The position numbers and the translations under genes were made by a program. DNA of 64,000 nucleotides from Clostridium drakei. GTDB lineage: Bacteria > Bacillota > Clostridia > Clostridiales > Clostridiaceae. Location of the stretch: the NCBI RefSeq assembly GCF_000633595.2, contig NZ_JIBU02000023.1:186001-250000 (forward strand). Reading direction: 5' to 3'. Of the stretch, positions 1 through 8,664 are shown piece after piece (position 1 is the first letter of the stretch; every line of letters begins with the position of its first letter). Under the pieces are notes generated by a model. The model worked only from the letters and a program-made list of their open reading frames with translations. It was not told where the DNA came from and did no database searches.

Positions 1-508
1 TAAATTGATACGCTACCATCTCAAAATCTAATTTTTTCATTTCCCCTTTTTCTGCTCTTTTTTTGAAAAAATCTGCCAGTATATTAAGCTGTCTTTTAAA
101 AATTTTTGAAAGAAAATCAATATCACCATTTTCTAGCAAACTTTTCTCGCGAAAAATAATAGATGCAAATTCATCATCTTTTCTATAATTCTTCTTGAAA
201 TTATTACCTAAATAAATCATTGCTTCTCTCAATGTCATTTCATCTTTTATCCCTTTTAATGTTTCGTACAAATGCTTATCTAAAGCTTCATTTCCTTCCT
301 TCAATAAGCTTTTCAATATTTGCATTTTACCATCAGGAAAATAATGATAAATTAGTCCATCAGTCATGCCTATACTTTTAGTAATAGATCGAACAGATGT
401 ACTATAATAACCATTTTGTGCAATCAATTTTTTAGCTGTTTTAAGCAATTGTTGTTTTCTTTCAGCAGCTTGCAATTCTCTACTGGTCATTTTTTTCCTA
501 ATACTCAT
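1..508 (-). CDS. TetR-family transcriptional regulator (partial, C-terminus beyond window)
   Basis: The reading frame stays open from an ATG at 508, preceded by GGAGGGAAAT, to the left edge, giving about 169 residues. The N-terminus carries a TetR-type helix-turn-helix: a basic start (MSIRKKMTSRELQ), a helix AERKQQLLKTAKKLIAQNGY, then SVRSITKSIGMTDGLIYHYF, the usual recognition helix ending in YHYF. The rest would be the ligand-binding dimer domain. It lies downstream of the ABC exporter at 826-2565, with a terminator between, so it may control that exporter, itself or a gene to the left. The ligand cannot be read from sequence. Confidence 0.85.
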   Translation of the reverse strand, partial: MSIRKKMTSRELQAAERKQQLLKTAKKLIAQNGYYSTSVRSITKSIGMTDGLIYHYFPDGKMQILKSLLKEGNEALDKHLYETLKGIKDEMTLREAMIYLGNNFKKNYRKDDEFASIIFREKSLLENGDIDFLSKIFKRQLNILADFFKKRAEKGEMKKLDFEMVAYQF

Positions 509-762
509 ATTTCCCTCCATTTTATTCATTAAGCGTTCAATAAAGTTATTGTAATCCTAAATATTACTACCGTCAACATATTTTTACTTTATTTTTTACA
601 CTTAAATACAAGTCAAAAAAATCCGTAATAGCTAATGTAATCCAGAGTATAAAGCTCCTAAGAGAATAATAAAATTATAAGCATTATATATGTTAATTTA
701 ATGTTCAATTAATGTTTAAAGTTTGTTAACATTGATATATTAGATTTCTATTTAAAAAAATC
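509..762 (-). other. Intergenic leader of the TetR gene
   Basis: AT-rich stretch without a credible gene. An imperfect palindrome at 528-541 (ATTAAGCGTTCAAT) sits just upstream of the TetR ribosome site and could be an autoregulatory operator. This is a weak call from symmetry and position only. Confidence 0.3.
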
Positions 763-808
763 AAAAAGTCAGTTAGAATATTCTAAAAAACATTCTAACT
801 GACTTTTA
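763..808 (-). terminator. Rho-independent terminator after the ABC exporter
   Basis: The 16-bp arms at 764-779 and 792-807 (AAAAGTCAGTTAGAAT and its complement) are separated by 12 bases. Read leftward the stem is followed by a T-rich tract. It sits directly after the stop of the gene at 826-2565. Confidence 0.85.
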
Positions 809-825
809 TAATATTAATAGATTTA

Positions 826-2565
826 TTAAGAAATTTGTTCAAATTGCATATTATACAATGAAGCATACATTCCATCTTTATTAAGTAACTGCTCATGAGT
901 TCCTGATTCTTCTATTCCATCTTCTGTAAGAACTAATATTTCATCTGCATTTTTTATAGTACTTAATCTATGAGCTATAACTATGGTAGTTCTATTTTTA
1001 GAAAGCTCATCTAAAGATCTTTGTATAAAATATTCGCTCTCGTTGTCCAGTGCAGAAGTTGCTTCATCTAATATAAGTATAGGTGGATTCTTTAAAAAGG
1101 CTCTTGCTATAGATATTCTCTGCTTTTGCCCTCCTGACAGTTTTACCCCTCTTTCTCCAACATAAGTATCATATTCGTCCTCTAAATTCATTATAAAATC
1201 ATGAGCATTAGCTCTTTTAGCTGCTTCTACTATTTCTTCAAAAGAAGCGCCTGGTTTTCCATAAGCTATGTTTTCCTTTATGGATCCTGCAAACATATAT
1301 ACATCCTGCTGAACTATACCTATAACTTTCCTTAATGATTTTAATTTTATATTTTTTATGTTTATTCCATCTATATTTATGCTGCCTTTAGTAGCTTCAT
1401 AAAACCTAGGTATAAGGCTACAAAATGTAGTTTTCCCGCCACCAGAAGGCCCTACCAATGCTATATTTTTACCTGCTTCTATTTTTACATTTATATTGTT
1501 TAAAATATTGTTATCATCATTGTATCCAAAAGATACATTTTTAAACTCTATTTGTCCCTTTGGATTTTTAAGTTCAACAGCCTTAGGCTCATCCTGTATG
1601 TCTGGCTCAGTGTTCATAACTTCTAAAAATCTTTCAAATCCTGTAATTCCTCTTTGAAACTGTTCAGTAAAGTTTACAAGTTTATCTATAGGATTTAAAA
1701 ATACATTTATATATAATATATAAACAACTAAGTCAGAAACATTTAGTCCACCATTACTTATAAATATTCCTCCTAATAATATCACAGTTAAGTATAATAT
1801 TCCTTGAAAGAATCCATTTCCACTAAAAAATTTTCCCATTATAAAATAGCTTGTCTCTTTAGTTTCTAAAAATTCCATATTTCCTCTTTGGAATTTAGAT
1901 TTTTCAACACCTTCATTTGAAAAAGATTTTACTACTCTTATTCCTGATAAACTGTCCTGAATTTGAGCATTTACATTTGCAATTTTTTCCCTATTCTTTT
2001 TGAATATATATTTCATTCTTTTGTTATAAAAATATGAAAAATAAATCATCACTAAAGTTATAAAAAACAATATTATAGTTATTTTAGTATTAATGCTTAA
2101 AAGCACTATAAAAGATCCAAGTATTTTTAACATGGATATAAATATATCCTCTGGTCCATGATGTGCTAATTCTGATATATCAAATAAATCTGTAATAATT
2201 CTTGACATTAGTTTTCCTGTATTTGTATTGTCATAATATGAAAAAGAAAGTTTCTGCAAATGATTAAATATATCACTTCTCATATTTGCTTCCATCTTAG
2301 CTCCCATTATATGTCCCCAGGAAGTTATATAATATTGACAAAAATATCTTATTACATAAGTCAAAAATAATCCTAATCCTATAAACATCACATAATGAAG
2401 CAATTTTATCTTGTCTGTTAATGTATAAACATCATTTAAAAGATATCGTACTACAAGTGGAAATGCTAAATCTATAGTCGATAAAATAAGCGCACAAAAC
2501 ATATCCATGAAAAACATACTTTTATATGGCTTATAATAATCAATAAATTTTTTTAGTATACTCAT
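826..2565 (-). CDS. ABC-type multidrug/lipid exporter half-transporter (MsbA/BmrA type)
   Basis: About 579 residues, a normal size for a homodimeric exporter with fused membrane and ATPase domains. The N-terminal half (about 10-300) has six hydrophobic segments. The ATPase has Walker A GPSGGGKTT at about 372-380, Q-loop VQQDVYMFAGS, signature LSGGQKQR at about 476-483, Walker B ILILDE near 496-501 and the H-loop AHRLST. The start is the ATG at 2565 with AAAGGAGGTAAAT before it; an upstream in-frame ATG lacks a ribosome site. A terminator follows at 763-808. Substrate unknown; drug or lipid efflux is inferred from the family and the nearby TetR gene. Confidence 0.9.
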   Translation of the reverse strand: MSILKKFIDYYKPYKSMFFMDMFCALILSTIDLAFPLVVRYLLNDVYTLTDKIKLLHYVMFIGLGLFLTYVIRYFCQYYITSWGHIMGAKMEANMRSDIFNHLQKLSFSYYDNTNTGKLMSRIITDLFDISELAHHGPEDIFISMLKILGSFIVLLSINTKITIILFFITLVMIYFSYFYNKRMKYIFKKNREKIANVNAQIQDSLSGIRVVKSFSNEGVEKSKFQRGNMEFLETKETSYFIMGKFFSGNGFFQGILYLTVILLGGIFISNGGLNVSDLVVYILYINVFLNPIDKLVNFTEQFQRGITGFERFLEVMNTEPDIQDEPKAVELKNPKGQIEFKNVSFGYNDDNNILNNINVKIEAGKNIALVGPSGGGKTTFCSLIPRFYEATKGSINIDGINIKNIKLKSLRKVIGIVQQDVYMFAGSIKENIAYGKPGASFEEIVEAAKRANAHDFIMNLEDEYDTYVGERGVKLSGGQKQRISIARAFLKNPPILILDEATSALDNESEYFIQRSLDELSKNRTTIVIAHRLSTIKNADEILVLTEDGIEESGTHEQLLNKDGMYASLYNMQFEQIS

Positions 2566-2631
2566 ATTTACCTCCTTTTTTAACAATTAATAATTTTAAA
2601 TTAGCATAAAAAATATAATATATTTCTGCAT

Positions 2632-3927
2632 TTATTGCTGTGAAACATTTTTAATTAAAATTTTAGTTATTCTTTTTCCATTACATTTGCTTATTATGAA
2701 ATCATAATTTTCATAGGTAATTTTACTTCCAACTTGTGGAGGCAATTCAACTTTTGAATACAACCATCCTCCAATAGTATCAATATTCTCTGTTATCATA
2801 GGAATATCCAAAATATCTTCAATATCATCTAAAATAACTTTACCATCTACAATATAATTTCCATCATTAAGTAATTGAATTTCCTCTAATCCTTCATCAA
2901 ATTCATCTTGAATTTCTCCAACAATTTCTTCTAAAATATCCTCAATAGTTACTAATCCTGAAGTACCACCATATTCATCAATTATTATTGCCATATGCTC
3001 TTTTTCTTTCTTGAATTTTTTAAATAGCACACTAATAGATGTAGATTCAGGTACAGATAATATATTTCGTGTAATTTTTTCTATACTTTGTTCATTTCCT
3101 TCAATTTTTTGTTTATACAAATCTTTTATATGTATAAATCCTATAATTTCGTCTTTGCTATTTTCACAAACAGGATATCTAGTTAATTGTTCCTCCATAG
3201 CCATTTCTAAAATTTCATCAAAAGAATCTTCTTTAAAGATACAAACCATATCAGTTCTTGGAATCATTATATCTTTTACGGTTTTTTCAGAAAAATCAAA
3301 GATATTATCTACAAAAGTCAATTCTGTTTTATCTATTAATCCATGTTTATAGCTTTCTTCTGCTAATAACTTAATCTCTTCATCAGTGTGTGCTACTTCA
3401 TGTTCCTCAGTAAGAGAAATATTAAATATACCTAATATAGCATTGGTACTATGATTAAATAACCATATTATAGGATAGGTTATTTTAAAGAAAAATATAA
3501 GTGGTGCTGCCGTAATTAGTGCTATTTTTTCAGTATTTATAATTGCTAAAGATTTAGGTGCAAGTTCTCCAAGTACAATATGAAAAGCTGTTATTATAGT
3601 AAAAGCTATTATAAAAGATATTGAATGTGCAGCAACATCTGATAAGTTAAAAAGTTTAAAAAGCGGCATAATAATTTTAGATATTGAAGGTTCTCCTATC
3701 CATCCTAATCCCAACGATGCCAAAGTTATTCCCAATTGACATGCTGACAAATATGAATTCAAATTATTAACAATATCCTTAGCATATTTAGCACCTGTAG
3801 TTCCTTGTGCTAATAAAGTTTCTATTCTTGATTTTCTAACCTTCACCATAGAAAATTCTGCTGCTACAAAAAATCCATTCATAAAAACAAGAAAAAATAT
3901 AATAAAAACATTAAGTAACATTATCAT
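2632..3927 (-). CDS. CNNM/CorC (HlyC) family membrane protein with CBS domains
   Basis: 431 residues in the order expected for this family: an N-terminal CNNM membrane domain (about 1-190, four hydrophobic stretches, including MLLNVFIIFFLVFMNGFF and a G-rich LGLGWIGEP region), a tandem CBS module (about 200-330, starting DIMIPRTDMVCI and ending IIDEYGGTSGLVTIEDILEEIVGEI), and a C-terminal CorC_HlyC transporter-associated domain (about 340-425). Members are linked to Mg/Co or Na handling; the old hemolysin label is not supported functionally. AAAGGGG lies 10 bases before the chosen ATG. It is the last host gene before the prophage on this side. Confidence 0.9.
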   Translation of the reverse strand: MIMLLNVFIIFFLVFMNGFFVAAEFSMVKVRKSRIETLLAQGTTGAKYAKDIVNNLNSYLSACQLGITLASLGLGWIGEPSISKIIMPLFKLFNLSDVAAHSISFIIAFTIITAFHIVLGELAPKSLAIINTEKIALITAAPLIFFFKITYPIIWLFNHSTNAILGIFNISLTEEHEVAHTDEEIKLLAEESYKHGLIDKTELTFVDNIFDFSEKTVKDIMIPRTDMVCIFKEDSFDEILEMAMEEQLTRYPVCENSKDEIIGFIHIKDLYKQKIEGNEQSIEKITRNILSVPESTSISVLFKKFKKEKEHMAIIIDEYGGTSGLVTIEDILEEIVGEIQDEFDEGLEEIQLLNDGNYIVDGKVILDDIEDILDIPMITENIDTIGGWLYSKVELPPQVGSKITYENYDFIISKCNGKRITKILIKNVSQQ

Positions 3928-4090
3928 TCTTTAATTTCCCCTTTCTCGGTTTCAATTCATAAGTAAGAGTATTATATCACAAATTTAATATATAAATATA
4001 CTTGTAAAGTTCTCTGTTTCTCAATTATTCCATAATATCAAATAGAGACTTCAGCATTAAAGTTAAATTTACTTTTCATACTGAATCACA

Positions 4091-4190
4091 TTTTATCCGA
4101 TGGCTACCATCCGTAACACTTCCATCTTCTTAAGATGGGAGATAACGGCTGATACGCCACTGGATAAGTTCTTCTAATACTCACTTGATA
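4091..4190 (+). repeat. Structured repeat, copy 1 (short form)
   Basis: Nearly the same sequence as 12791-12940. An outer pair TTATCC/GGATAA encloses a hairpin GATGG-CTA-CCATC and a longer hairpin CTTCCATCTT-CTT-AAGATGGGAG, then a shared tail TTCTTCTAATACTCA and CACTTGATA. Relative to copy 2 about 50 bases are missing before CACTTGATA. Stem differences between copies keep pairing, which argues for an RNA or a single-strand DNA structure. No protein is encoded. The rest of the 482-base gap (3928-4409) shows nothing else I can support. Confidence 0.65.
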
Positions 4191-4409
4191 CGAATTCATT
4201 ACATTCATAATATAAGTCTTTCATAAATTTTAACTTTTTAAACAATTTATTAGATATTCAAATCATGCTTAATTACTAATAATACTTAATGTTATCTAGT
4301 ATATTTCTAAATATATTTTTATAACATAAAATATACATTGGCAATAAGACAACTTCAAAGTATAATGTAATCAATAAGTTAGAAAATTGTAAATTTACAT
4401 AGAAAGGAG

Positions 4410-4739
4410 ATGCTAAAAATTAATAGTTTAAATTATTTTAATAACAGAGAGGATTGTAAAAAATTCTTAGATGGCTTTGATTTTAAATATTTTATACCTT
4501 ATTTTCACGATTGGATTGGTTATAATAGGTATACTGTTCAATTAGATGAGGAATGTAATAAGGTAATATATTGTTCTTTAGATTCTATAGAGAATGAATT
4601 GGTCAAAGACTCATTTTCTTTTTTTAACATCGAAAAGCTGAAAACTAAAAATAGAGAAGGAATATTAATGAACACTTTTCCACTTGCTCAAGAAGGTGAA
4701 TCACTGAGAAGGTATGTAAAAGGTAAAAAATATTTATAA
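4410..4739 (+). CDS. Hypothetical protein, 109 aa
   Basis: I do not recognise this protein. It is soluble, with aromatic-rich patches (FDFKYFIPYFHDWIGYNRY) and a mixed C-terminus, and no signal peptide or membrane helix. The ribosome site AAAGGAG abuts the ATG at 4410 with no spacing, which is unusual; an ATT nine bases after GGAG is the better-spaced alternative start, giving three residues fewer. It is convergent with the prophage lysis genes and separated from them by a strong hairpin, so it may be a host gene or the prophage edge. It sits 220 bases right of the structured repeat. Confidence 0.55.
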   Translation: MLKINSLNYFNNREDCKKFLDGFDFKYFIPYFHDWIGYNRYTVQLDEECNKVIYCSLDSIENELVKDSFSFFNIEKLKTKNREGILMNTFPLAQEGESLRRYVKGKKYL

Positions 4740-4771
4740 GAATTACCTTTTTATTCCAAAAAGCAAAAATA

Positions 4772-4792
4772 CCCTAGGCTAAAAGCCTAGGG
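4772..4792 (-). terminator. Terminator at the end of the prophage late operon
   Basis: Perfect 8-bp arms CCCTAGGC and GCCTAGGG around a five-base loop, T-rich on the leftward strand. The holin stop codon (4779-4781) lies inside the stem, so gene end and terminator overlap. Confidence 0.85.
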
Positions 4793-5225
4793 ATTGCATT
4801 ATTGGATCATGTCCTAAATCATTCACTGCATTTTCTATAGCAGCGTTGATTAAATATTTCCTTGATTCCGTTATCTCTATATCAAGTTCTTCTAATATTT
4901 TATATATTACATCTTGAGCTACTTTTTTTCTTTCATCCTTACCTATATTTTCTGTATAATAAAGTTGTTGAGCATGTCCTACTGCAATTATTGCCCATTT
5001 CTCTATAACTTTTAATATATCTATAGCTTTGTTACCTGGTAAAATAGCATCAATGGACTTTATAACTGCATCCGAAGCACCTACTATCTCTTGAACCTTC
5101 TTTAAATTTTCCTCTCCATTTATACCATTCTTTTTTAATGCTGGAATTATAATCAACATAATTCCTAGAACTCCCACAACCACACCTAAAATTACTAAAA
5201 TACTAATCTCTTGTGCATTTAACAT
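4779..5225 (-). CDS. Phage holin, LL-H family
   Basis: 148 residues. One N-terminal membrane helix (about 5-30, ISILVILGVVVGVLGIMLII), then a soluble helical domain ending EITESRKYLINAAIENAVNDL, the layout of LL-H family holins, which pierce the membrane to release endolysin. The start is the ATG at 5225 with AGGAGGG seven bases upstream. An upstream start giving eight more residues has no ribosome site. Last gene of the late operon, after XhlA-like protein and endolysin, a standard lysis cassette. Confidence 0.85.
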   Translation of the reverse strand: MLNAQEISILVILGVVVGVLGIMLIIIPALKKNGINGEENLKKVQEIVGASDAVIKSIDAILPGNKAIDILKVIEKWAIIAVGHAQQLYYTENIGKDERKKVAQDVIYKILEELDIEITESRKYLINAAIENAVNDLGHDPIMQSLGF

Positions 5226-5290
5226 TAATAATCCCTCCTTTAATTTCAAATTTTTTACAAATAAAAAAAGCCTTTAAGCTCTCAATTTTA

Positions 5291-6124
5291 CTATTTACCA
5301 CCATTTTTTATAAAGTCCAATACTGCTTGATTAGTTTGAAATCTGTCTTGACCTGATATCAATTTGGTAAGGTAACTTGTATACTGTTCTTTATTTCCTC
5401 CAACACCTATTATATTTTTCACACAAGTATAATCAAATTTTCTATCATTGCTTATAACAGGGCAGTTAAGATAATCAGCCAATATATTAGCGCTATTTTC
5501 ATCTGCCCCTCTATTTGATACTACTAAATAATCCACTTTTTTCATACCTCCATCTTTTACAACTATATTATCCATAAAATAATCAAGATCTACATTTCCT
5601 ATAATTCCATCTAAACTTCCCGATTCTGAATATTGCCATGAAGCTGTCCCATCTGTATATAAACTTGGTTCTCTGCCATAGCTGGCTAACCATAAAGGAA
5701 CATTTGGTATATTGCCTTCTAAATATCTGTGGTAAAAGTTTTCACCTGTATAAATTCCAATTTGAAATCCTTGTTTTCCAATATAGTTTATAAATGTATT
5801 TGCATAATTTACAGCTGTTTGCTTGTCCCAATGTTCTTCAGCTTCTAAATCCAACCATAGAATTGTATCACTTTGAAAATTATTTATAGTATTCAAAAAA
5901 TGTTGTGCTTCTCCTATTGGATTTTCAGAATTATATGAGGCAAAATGATAAAAGCCAATTTTAAGTCCAGCTGATTTTATAAGCGGATATCTATAATTAA
6001 TAAGCTTATCCACATGTGCTGTTCCTTGGCTGGCCTTTTGAATTACAATTTCTACTCCTTCATTTTTAACAACATTCCAATCCTGAACATTATCACCCTC
6101 ATATATGTCTATGCCATTTAGCAT
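5291..6124 (-). CDS. Phage endolysin, GH25 lysozyme domain plus C-terminal wall-binding region
   Basis: 277 residues. Residues 1-190 form a glycosyl hydrolase family 25 muramidase barrel: GIDIYEG with D6, and WLDLE with D92 and E94 as the catalytic acids expected for the family, then SWQYSESG and NVDLDYF near the end. Residues about 195-277 (DYLVVSNRGADENSANILADYL, then VVLD-like tail) resemble half of a putative cell-wall-binding type 2 repeat unit. It cleaves the MurNAc-GlcNAc bond of peptidoglycan. No signal peptide, consistent with holin-dependent release. GGGGAGG precedes the ATG. Lies between XhlA and holin genes. Confidence 0.92.
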   Translation of the reverse strand: MLNGIDIYEGDNVQDWNVVKNEGVEIVIQKASQGTAHVDKLINYRYPLIKSAGLKIGFYHFASYNSENPIGEAQHFLNTINNFQSDTILWLDLEAEEHWDKQTAVNYANTFINYIGKQGFQIGIYTGENFYHRYLEGNIPNVPLWLASYGREPSLYTDGTASWQYSESGSLDGIIGNVDLDYFMDNIVVKDGGMKKVDYLVVSNRGADENSANILADYLNCPVISNDRKFDYTCVKNIIGVGGNKEQYTSYLTKLISGQDRFQTNQAVLDFIKNGGK

Positions 6125-6146
6125 TGTTGATCCTCCCCTTATATAT

Positions 6147-6395
6147 TTATTTTTTTAATAAAATTCCAATAACAAAAATAGAGACTGTAACAAATATTCC
6201 AAGTCCCCACATTATCACATTTATAAATGTATCCATCTTTTTTATTAAATTTTTAATTTCAGTATGATTTTCCCTGTCATTTTGTTCCAAAACATCAATT
6301 CTTTTAGAATGTCCGTTTAGTCTATCCTCATGATCTTTTAATGTAAGTTTTATGTTTTGATGTTTTTCATTGCATAATTTTTCGTCATAATTCAT
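6147..6395 (-). CDS. XhlA-like (hemolysin XhlA) phage lysis-associated protein
   Basis: 82 residues: an N-terminal coiled coil with heptads (HEDRLNGHSKRIDVLEQND) followed by one C-terminal membrane helix (VIMWGLGIFVTVSIFVIGILL) and a KK end. This is the size and layout of PBSX XhlA, which works with the holin in host lysis. AGAGGTGGCAT precedes the ATG. It immediately precedes the endolysin gene, matching the PBSX order of lysis genes except that the holin here is last and of another family. Confidence 0.8.
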   Translation of the reverse strand: MNYDEKLCNEKHQNIKLTLKDHEDRLNGHSKRIDVLEQNDRENHTEIKNLIKKMDTFINVIMWGLGIFVTVSIFVIGILLKK

Positions 6396-6526
6396 ATGCC
6401 ACCTCTGTTATAATAATTTTAAATAGAATGAGAATTCTTAAGTTATTAGGTCTATTTCTCTAATATTAAATCAAATTTTTCAAAAAACTCCTATTCTTTG
6501 GATTTAAGTTAGTTCGTATAAATTTT

Positions 6527-6805
6527 CTATTGTGCAACTTTTTCAAATCTAACATTTATGCCAATATCAAAATTGTAATTTTTAGTAATTTCTTTGATTC
6601 TATAATCATTAAGATTAATAATTTCAATATCATTATTTGTAATTGCAGCTTTTATTTCTTGTCCTACTAAATTAGTAAAATCACTTTTAGCACTATCTTG
6701 CAGCATAACAGTTAATAATTTTTCTTTTCTATTTTCAGTCCATGTAATTGATTCAAAACAATTAGAAACTTCATATTCTTTTTCTGCATTTTTCAATTTT
6801 AACAT
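6527..6805 (-). CDS. Hypothetical small phage tail-region protein, 92 aa
   Basis: Not assigned to a family. Soluble, mixed alpha/beta, with no membrane segment: LKLKNAEKEYEVSNCFESI at the start and NFDIGINVRFEKV at the end suggest a small beta-rich structural protein. AAGGAAATGGTGAG lies before the ATG. It lies 23 bases after the tail-fibre-like gene at 6829-7647 and before the lysis genes, so it is probably a virion or lysis-timing protein of the late operon. Confidence 0.7.
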   Translation of the reverse strand: MLKLKNAEKEYEVSNCFESITWTENRKEKLLTVMLQDSAKSDFTNLVGQEIKAAITNNDIEIINLNDYRIKEITKNYNFDIGINVRFEKVAQ

Positions 6806-6828
6806 AAATAACTCACCATTTCCTTTTC

Positions 6829-7647
6829 TTAATTTTTTATTGTGTATTTAATATTTATTTTATATTTATAATAATTTATATATCCACCTTGGTATATATA
6901 ACCTGTATATTTTTGTCTATAAGTTCTTGTATCACTGCCAGGTTTAGTTACTGTTCCTTGATAAGTTGCATTCCAATCTCCTAAAATAGCTCCACCATCA
7001 GCATTCATTCGTTTATTAGAGGTCGTATATGTGACTAAATTTAATGTTCCCGAATATCCATCTGAATTATAACTTATAGAAGATGGTGGCATGTTTTCCC
7101 AATTACCTTCTCCTCCTACACCATAAATCAACGCATAAGCTGTACCTGATTGAGTTGTTGTTATAGTTTTAGAATCAGAAGGTGTATAGCTTCCACTAGA
7201 TACATAACTACTACCGCTCTCATAAAGCGTGCCACTATATCCACCACTAGAACAGGAGATACTACTTGCAAAAGAATTTGAAGAACTATCTCTATAGTCC
7301 TCTTTATACATACTATATTTTGTAGAATCATATGTACTTCTTGAAACAGTTCCATTATTAACACTTACAGTAACATTATCCTGATTTTTTGTGTAAGTTA
7401 CGTTTCCGTTATCCACAGTAACTTCATCAACGCTTATCAAATTGGGAAAATTAAGAGTATTTGACATACTCTGTAGTGTACTTTCAGCAAAATCATAAGC
7501 TAATAATTTTTGAATAGTATATTTTATAAAATCTTTTATTTCTGATACTACTTTATTTTTAACAAGTAATCTCTTTACTTCATTTCCTACCTTATAATAA
7601 ATGCTTTTTATTTGTTTAATTTCTGTTCCAACCTTAATAAGTATCAT
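6829..7647 (-). CDS. Putative phage tail fibre/structural protein with GYSGTL repeats
   Basis: 272 residues. N-terminal 50 are hydrophilic and mixed; the rest is rich in S, T, G and Y, typical of a beta-structured fibre tip. Two repeat units carry the motif I-x-Y/C-x3-GYSGTL (about 136-141 and 197-202), followed by GTVTK at about 231-235. The small secreted protein at 11747-12139 has the same GYSG and GTVTK pattern. It overlaps nothing and follows the gene at 7659 by 11 bases, so the two are co-transcribed. Receptor binding is inferred from position and composition only. Confidence 0.65.
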   Translation of the reverse strand: MILIKVGTEIKQIKSIYYKVGNEVKRLLVKNKVVSEIKDFIKYTIQKLLAYDFAESTLQSMSNTLNFPNLISVDEVTVDNGNVTYTKNQDNVTVSVNNGTVSRSTYDSTKYSMYKEDYRDSSSNSFASSISCSSGGYSGTLYESGSSYVSSGSYTPSDSKTITTTQSGTAYALIYGVGGEGNWENMPPSSISYNSDGYSGTLNLVTYTTSNKRMNADGGAILGDWNATYQGTVTKPGSDTRTYRQKYTGYIYQGGYINYYKYKINIKYTIKN

Positions 7648-7658
7648 TTAATCACCAC

Positions 7659-7970
7659 CTACTCATATACAAAATAAAGTGTTGCTTCCTCTGCTGTAGT
7701 CACTGTTGGTAATGTATTAGTTATTACCATTTTTTTTATTTGTTTGCTGTTTGTAAAATTATCTAAATTCTGAAAAAGTTGTTTTGTTTGTTTTGTTAAA
7801 CATTTTCCTTTTAATTCTAACGGTAAGGTTGTATCATTTATATCCCCTATTTGCTTTGCATTATCTGCCAAATGTAAATTAAAATCACTTTTATTAACTT
7901 TTTCTTGAATAACACCGGTTCCATTTAAAATAACAATTTTATCTAATATTTGTTTGTTCTCAGGTTTCAA
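7659..7970 (-). CDS. Hypothetical tail-fibre-associated protein, 103 aa
   Basis: Small soluble protein. Its segment SDFNLHLADNAKQIGD resembles SHLADNTKHLPSGG in the large tail fibre at 15684-18017, a short motif common in clostridial phage fibres, so it may be a detached or partner fibre fragment. The C-terminus VTTAEEATLYFVYE is also fibre-like. AGGAGG precedes the start. Coordinated with the gene at 6829-7647. Confidence 0.65.
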   Translation of the reverse strand: MKPENKQILDKIVILNGTGVIQEKVNKSDFNLHLADNAKQIGDINDTTLPLELKGKCLTKQTKQLFQNLDNFTNSKQIKKMVITNTLPTVTTAEEATLYFVYE

Positions 7971-8324
7971 TTTATTTCCTCCTTTTTTCTTTTTTAATTT
8001 AGTGGATTTTTGAATTATAATTCATTTAACTTTAAGACTTTTCTACACTAATACATAAGTTTTTTTCTCCAATTTTTATAAAAAATATCTTAAAATTCTT
8101 GAAATACTGTATTACTATTTCGCAAACATCTATCTTTTTTAATTTAAAAATATTAAAGAATTTGAACAAATAAATTCAAATTCTTATTTTCTATTTATAT
8201 TTATTTTTTATAATTATGTCGCATAATTTTCTCATTTCTAAATATATACATCAATATCTATAAATAACTATTTATAAGGCTTAATAGAGATTAATAAATA
8301 TGAATATTACATATTGCGACATAA
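7971..8324. other. AT-rich gap between tail-fibre genes and the accessory island
   Basis: No gene supported on either strand. Parts around 8200-8320 resemble the AT-rich segments near 9800-9890 and 12980-13050 (shared phrases such as TTATTAATA and CATAACTATT), so this is probably debris from the duplications seen across the island. Confidence 0.45.
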
Positions 8325-8486
8325 CTATTCTTCATCTTTTTCAGGAATTATTACAGTAAATTCTTTGCCTTCATCTTTCCCAAAGGTAACCTCTTGAATA
8401 TCTAGTAACATAGAATCACTTTCCAAATAAACTTCACCTTCTTGATTTCTATTTTCTAAATTAGCTATCAAATCTTTAACGTTCAT
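8325..8486 (-). CDS. Small hypothetical protein, 53 aa
   Basis: An ATG at 8486 opens a 54-codon frame (MNVKDLIANLENRNQEG at the start, TVIIPEKDEE at the end). It looks like a real small acidic protein of the kind seen in clostridial phages (a helix, then EVYLESDSMLLDIQEV strands). No convincing ribosome site, only GAG at some distance, which lowers confidence. It lies between tail-fibre genes and the secreted-protein island. Confidence 0.5.
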   Translation of the reverse strand: MNVKDLIANLENRNQEGEVYLESDSMLLDIQEVTFGKDEGKEFTVIIPEKDEE

Positions 8487-8517
8487 GTACTAAGCTCATT
8501 AATATAATAAATTTAAA

Positions 8518-8539
8518 AGACACCCTTAACTGAGTGCCT
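8518..8539 (-). terminator. Hairpin AGGCACTC / GGGTGTCT
   Basis: Eight-base stem with a six-base loop followed leftward by TTTTAAATTT. A near copy with a GAAA loop is at 13085-13104, so the element has been duplicated with the island. Confidence 0.6.
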
Positions 8540-8566
8540 TATAGTTTATATTCACTTTCTAAACTT

Positions 8567-8596
8567 AAAAGAGCTCGAAAAACTCCAAGCTCTTTA
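8567..8596 (-). terminator. Terminator after the secreted gene at 8665
   Basis: Arms AAAGAGCT at 8568-8575 and AGCTCTTT at 8588-8595, with further pairing in the loop. It resembles the terminator at 10738-10771, again showing duplication of whole expression units. Confidence 0.65.
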
Positions 8597-8664
8597 TAAA
8601 ATAATTATAATTTCTACATAATATTATTGTAATTTATAATTTAGTTCTCATATTAAATTAGATT

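Noticed and set aside
983-1165. Rightward frame over the ABC exporter
   Set aside because: Antisense shadow of the conserved ATPase domain.
7161-7364. Second leftward frame within the fibre gene at 6829-7647
   Set aside because: Alternative frame of S/G/Y-rich repeats; no ribosome site.
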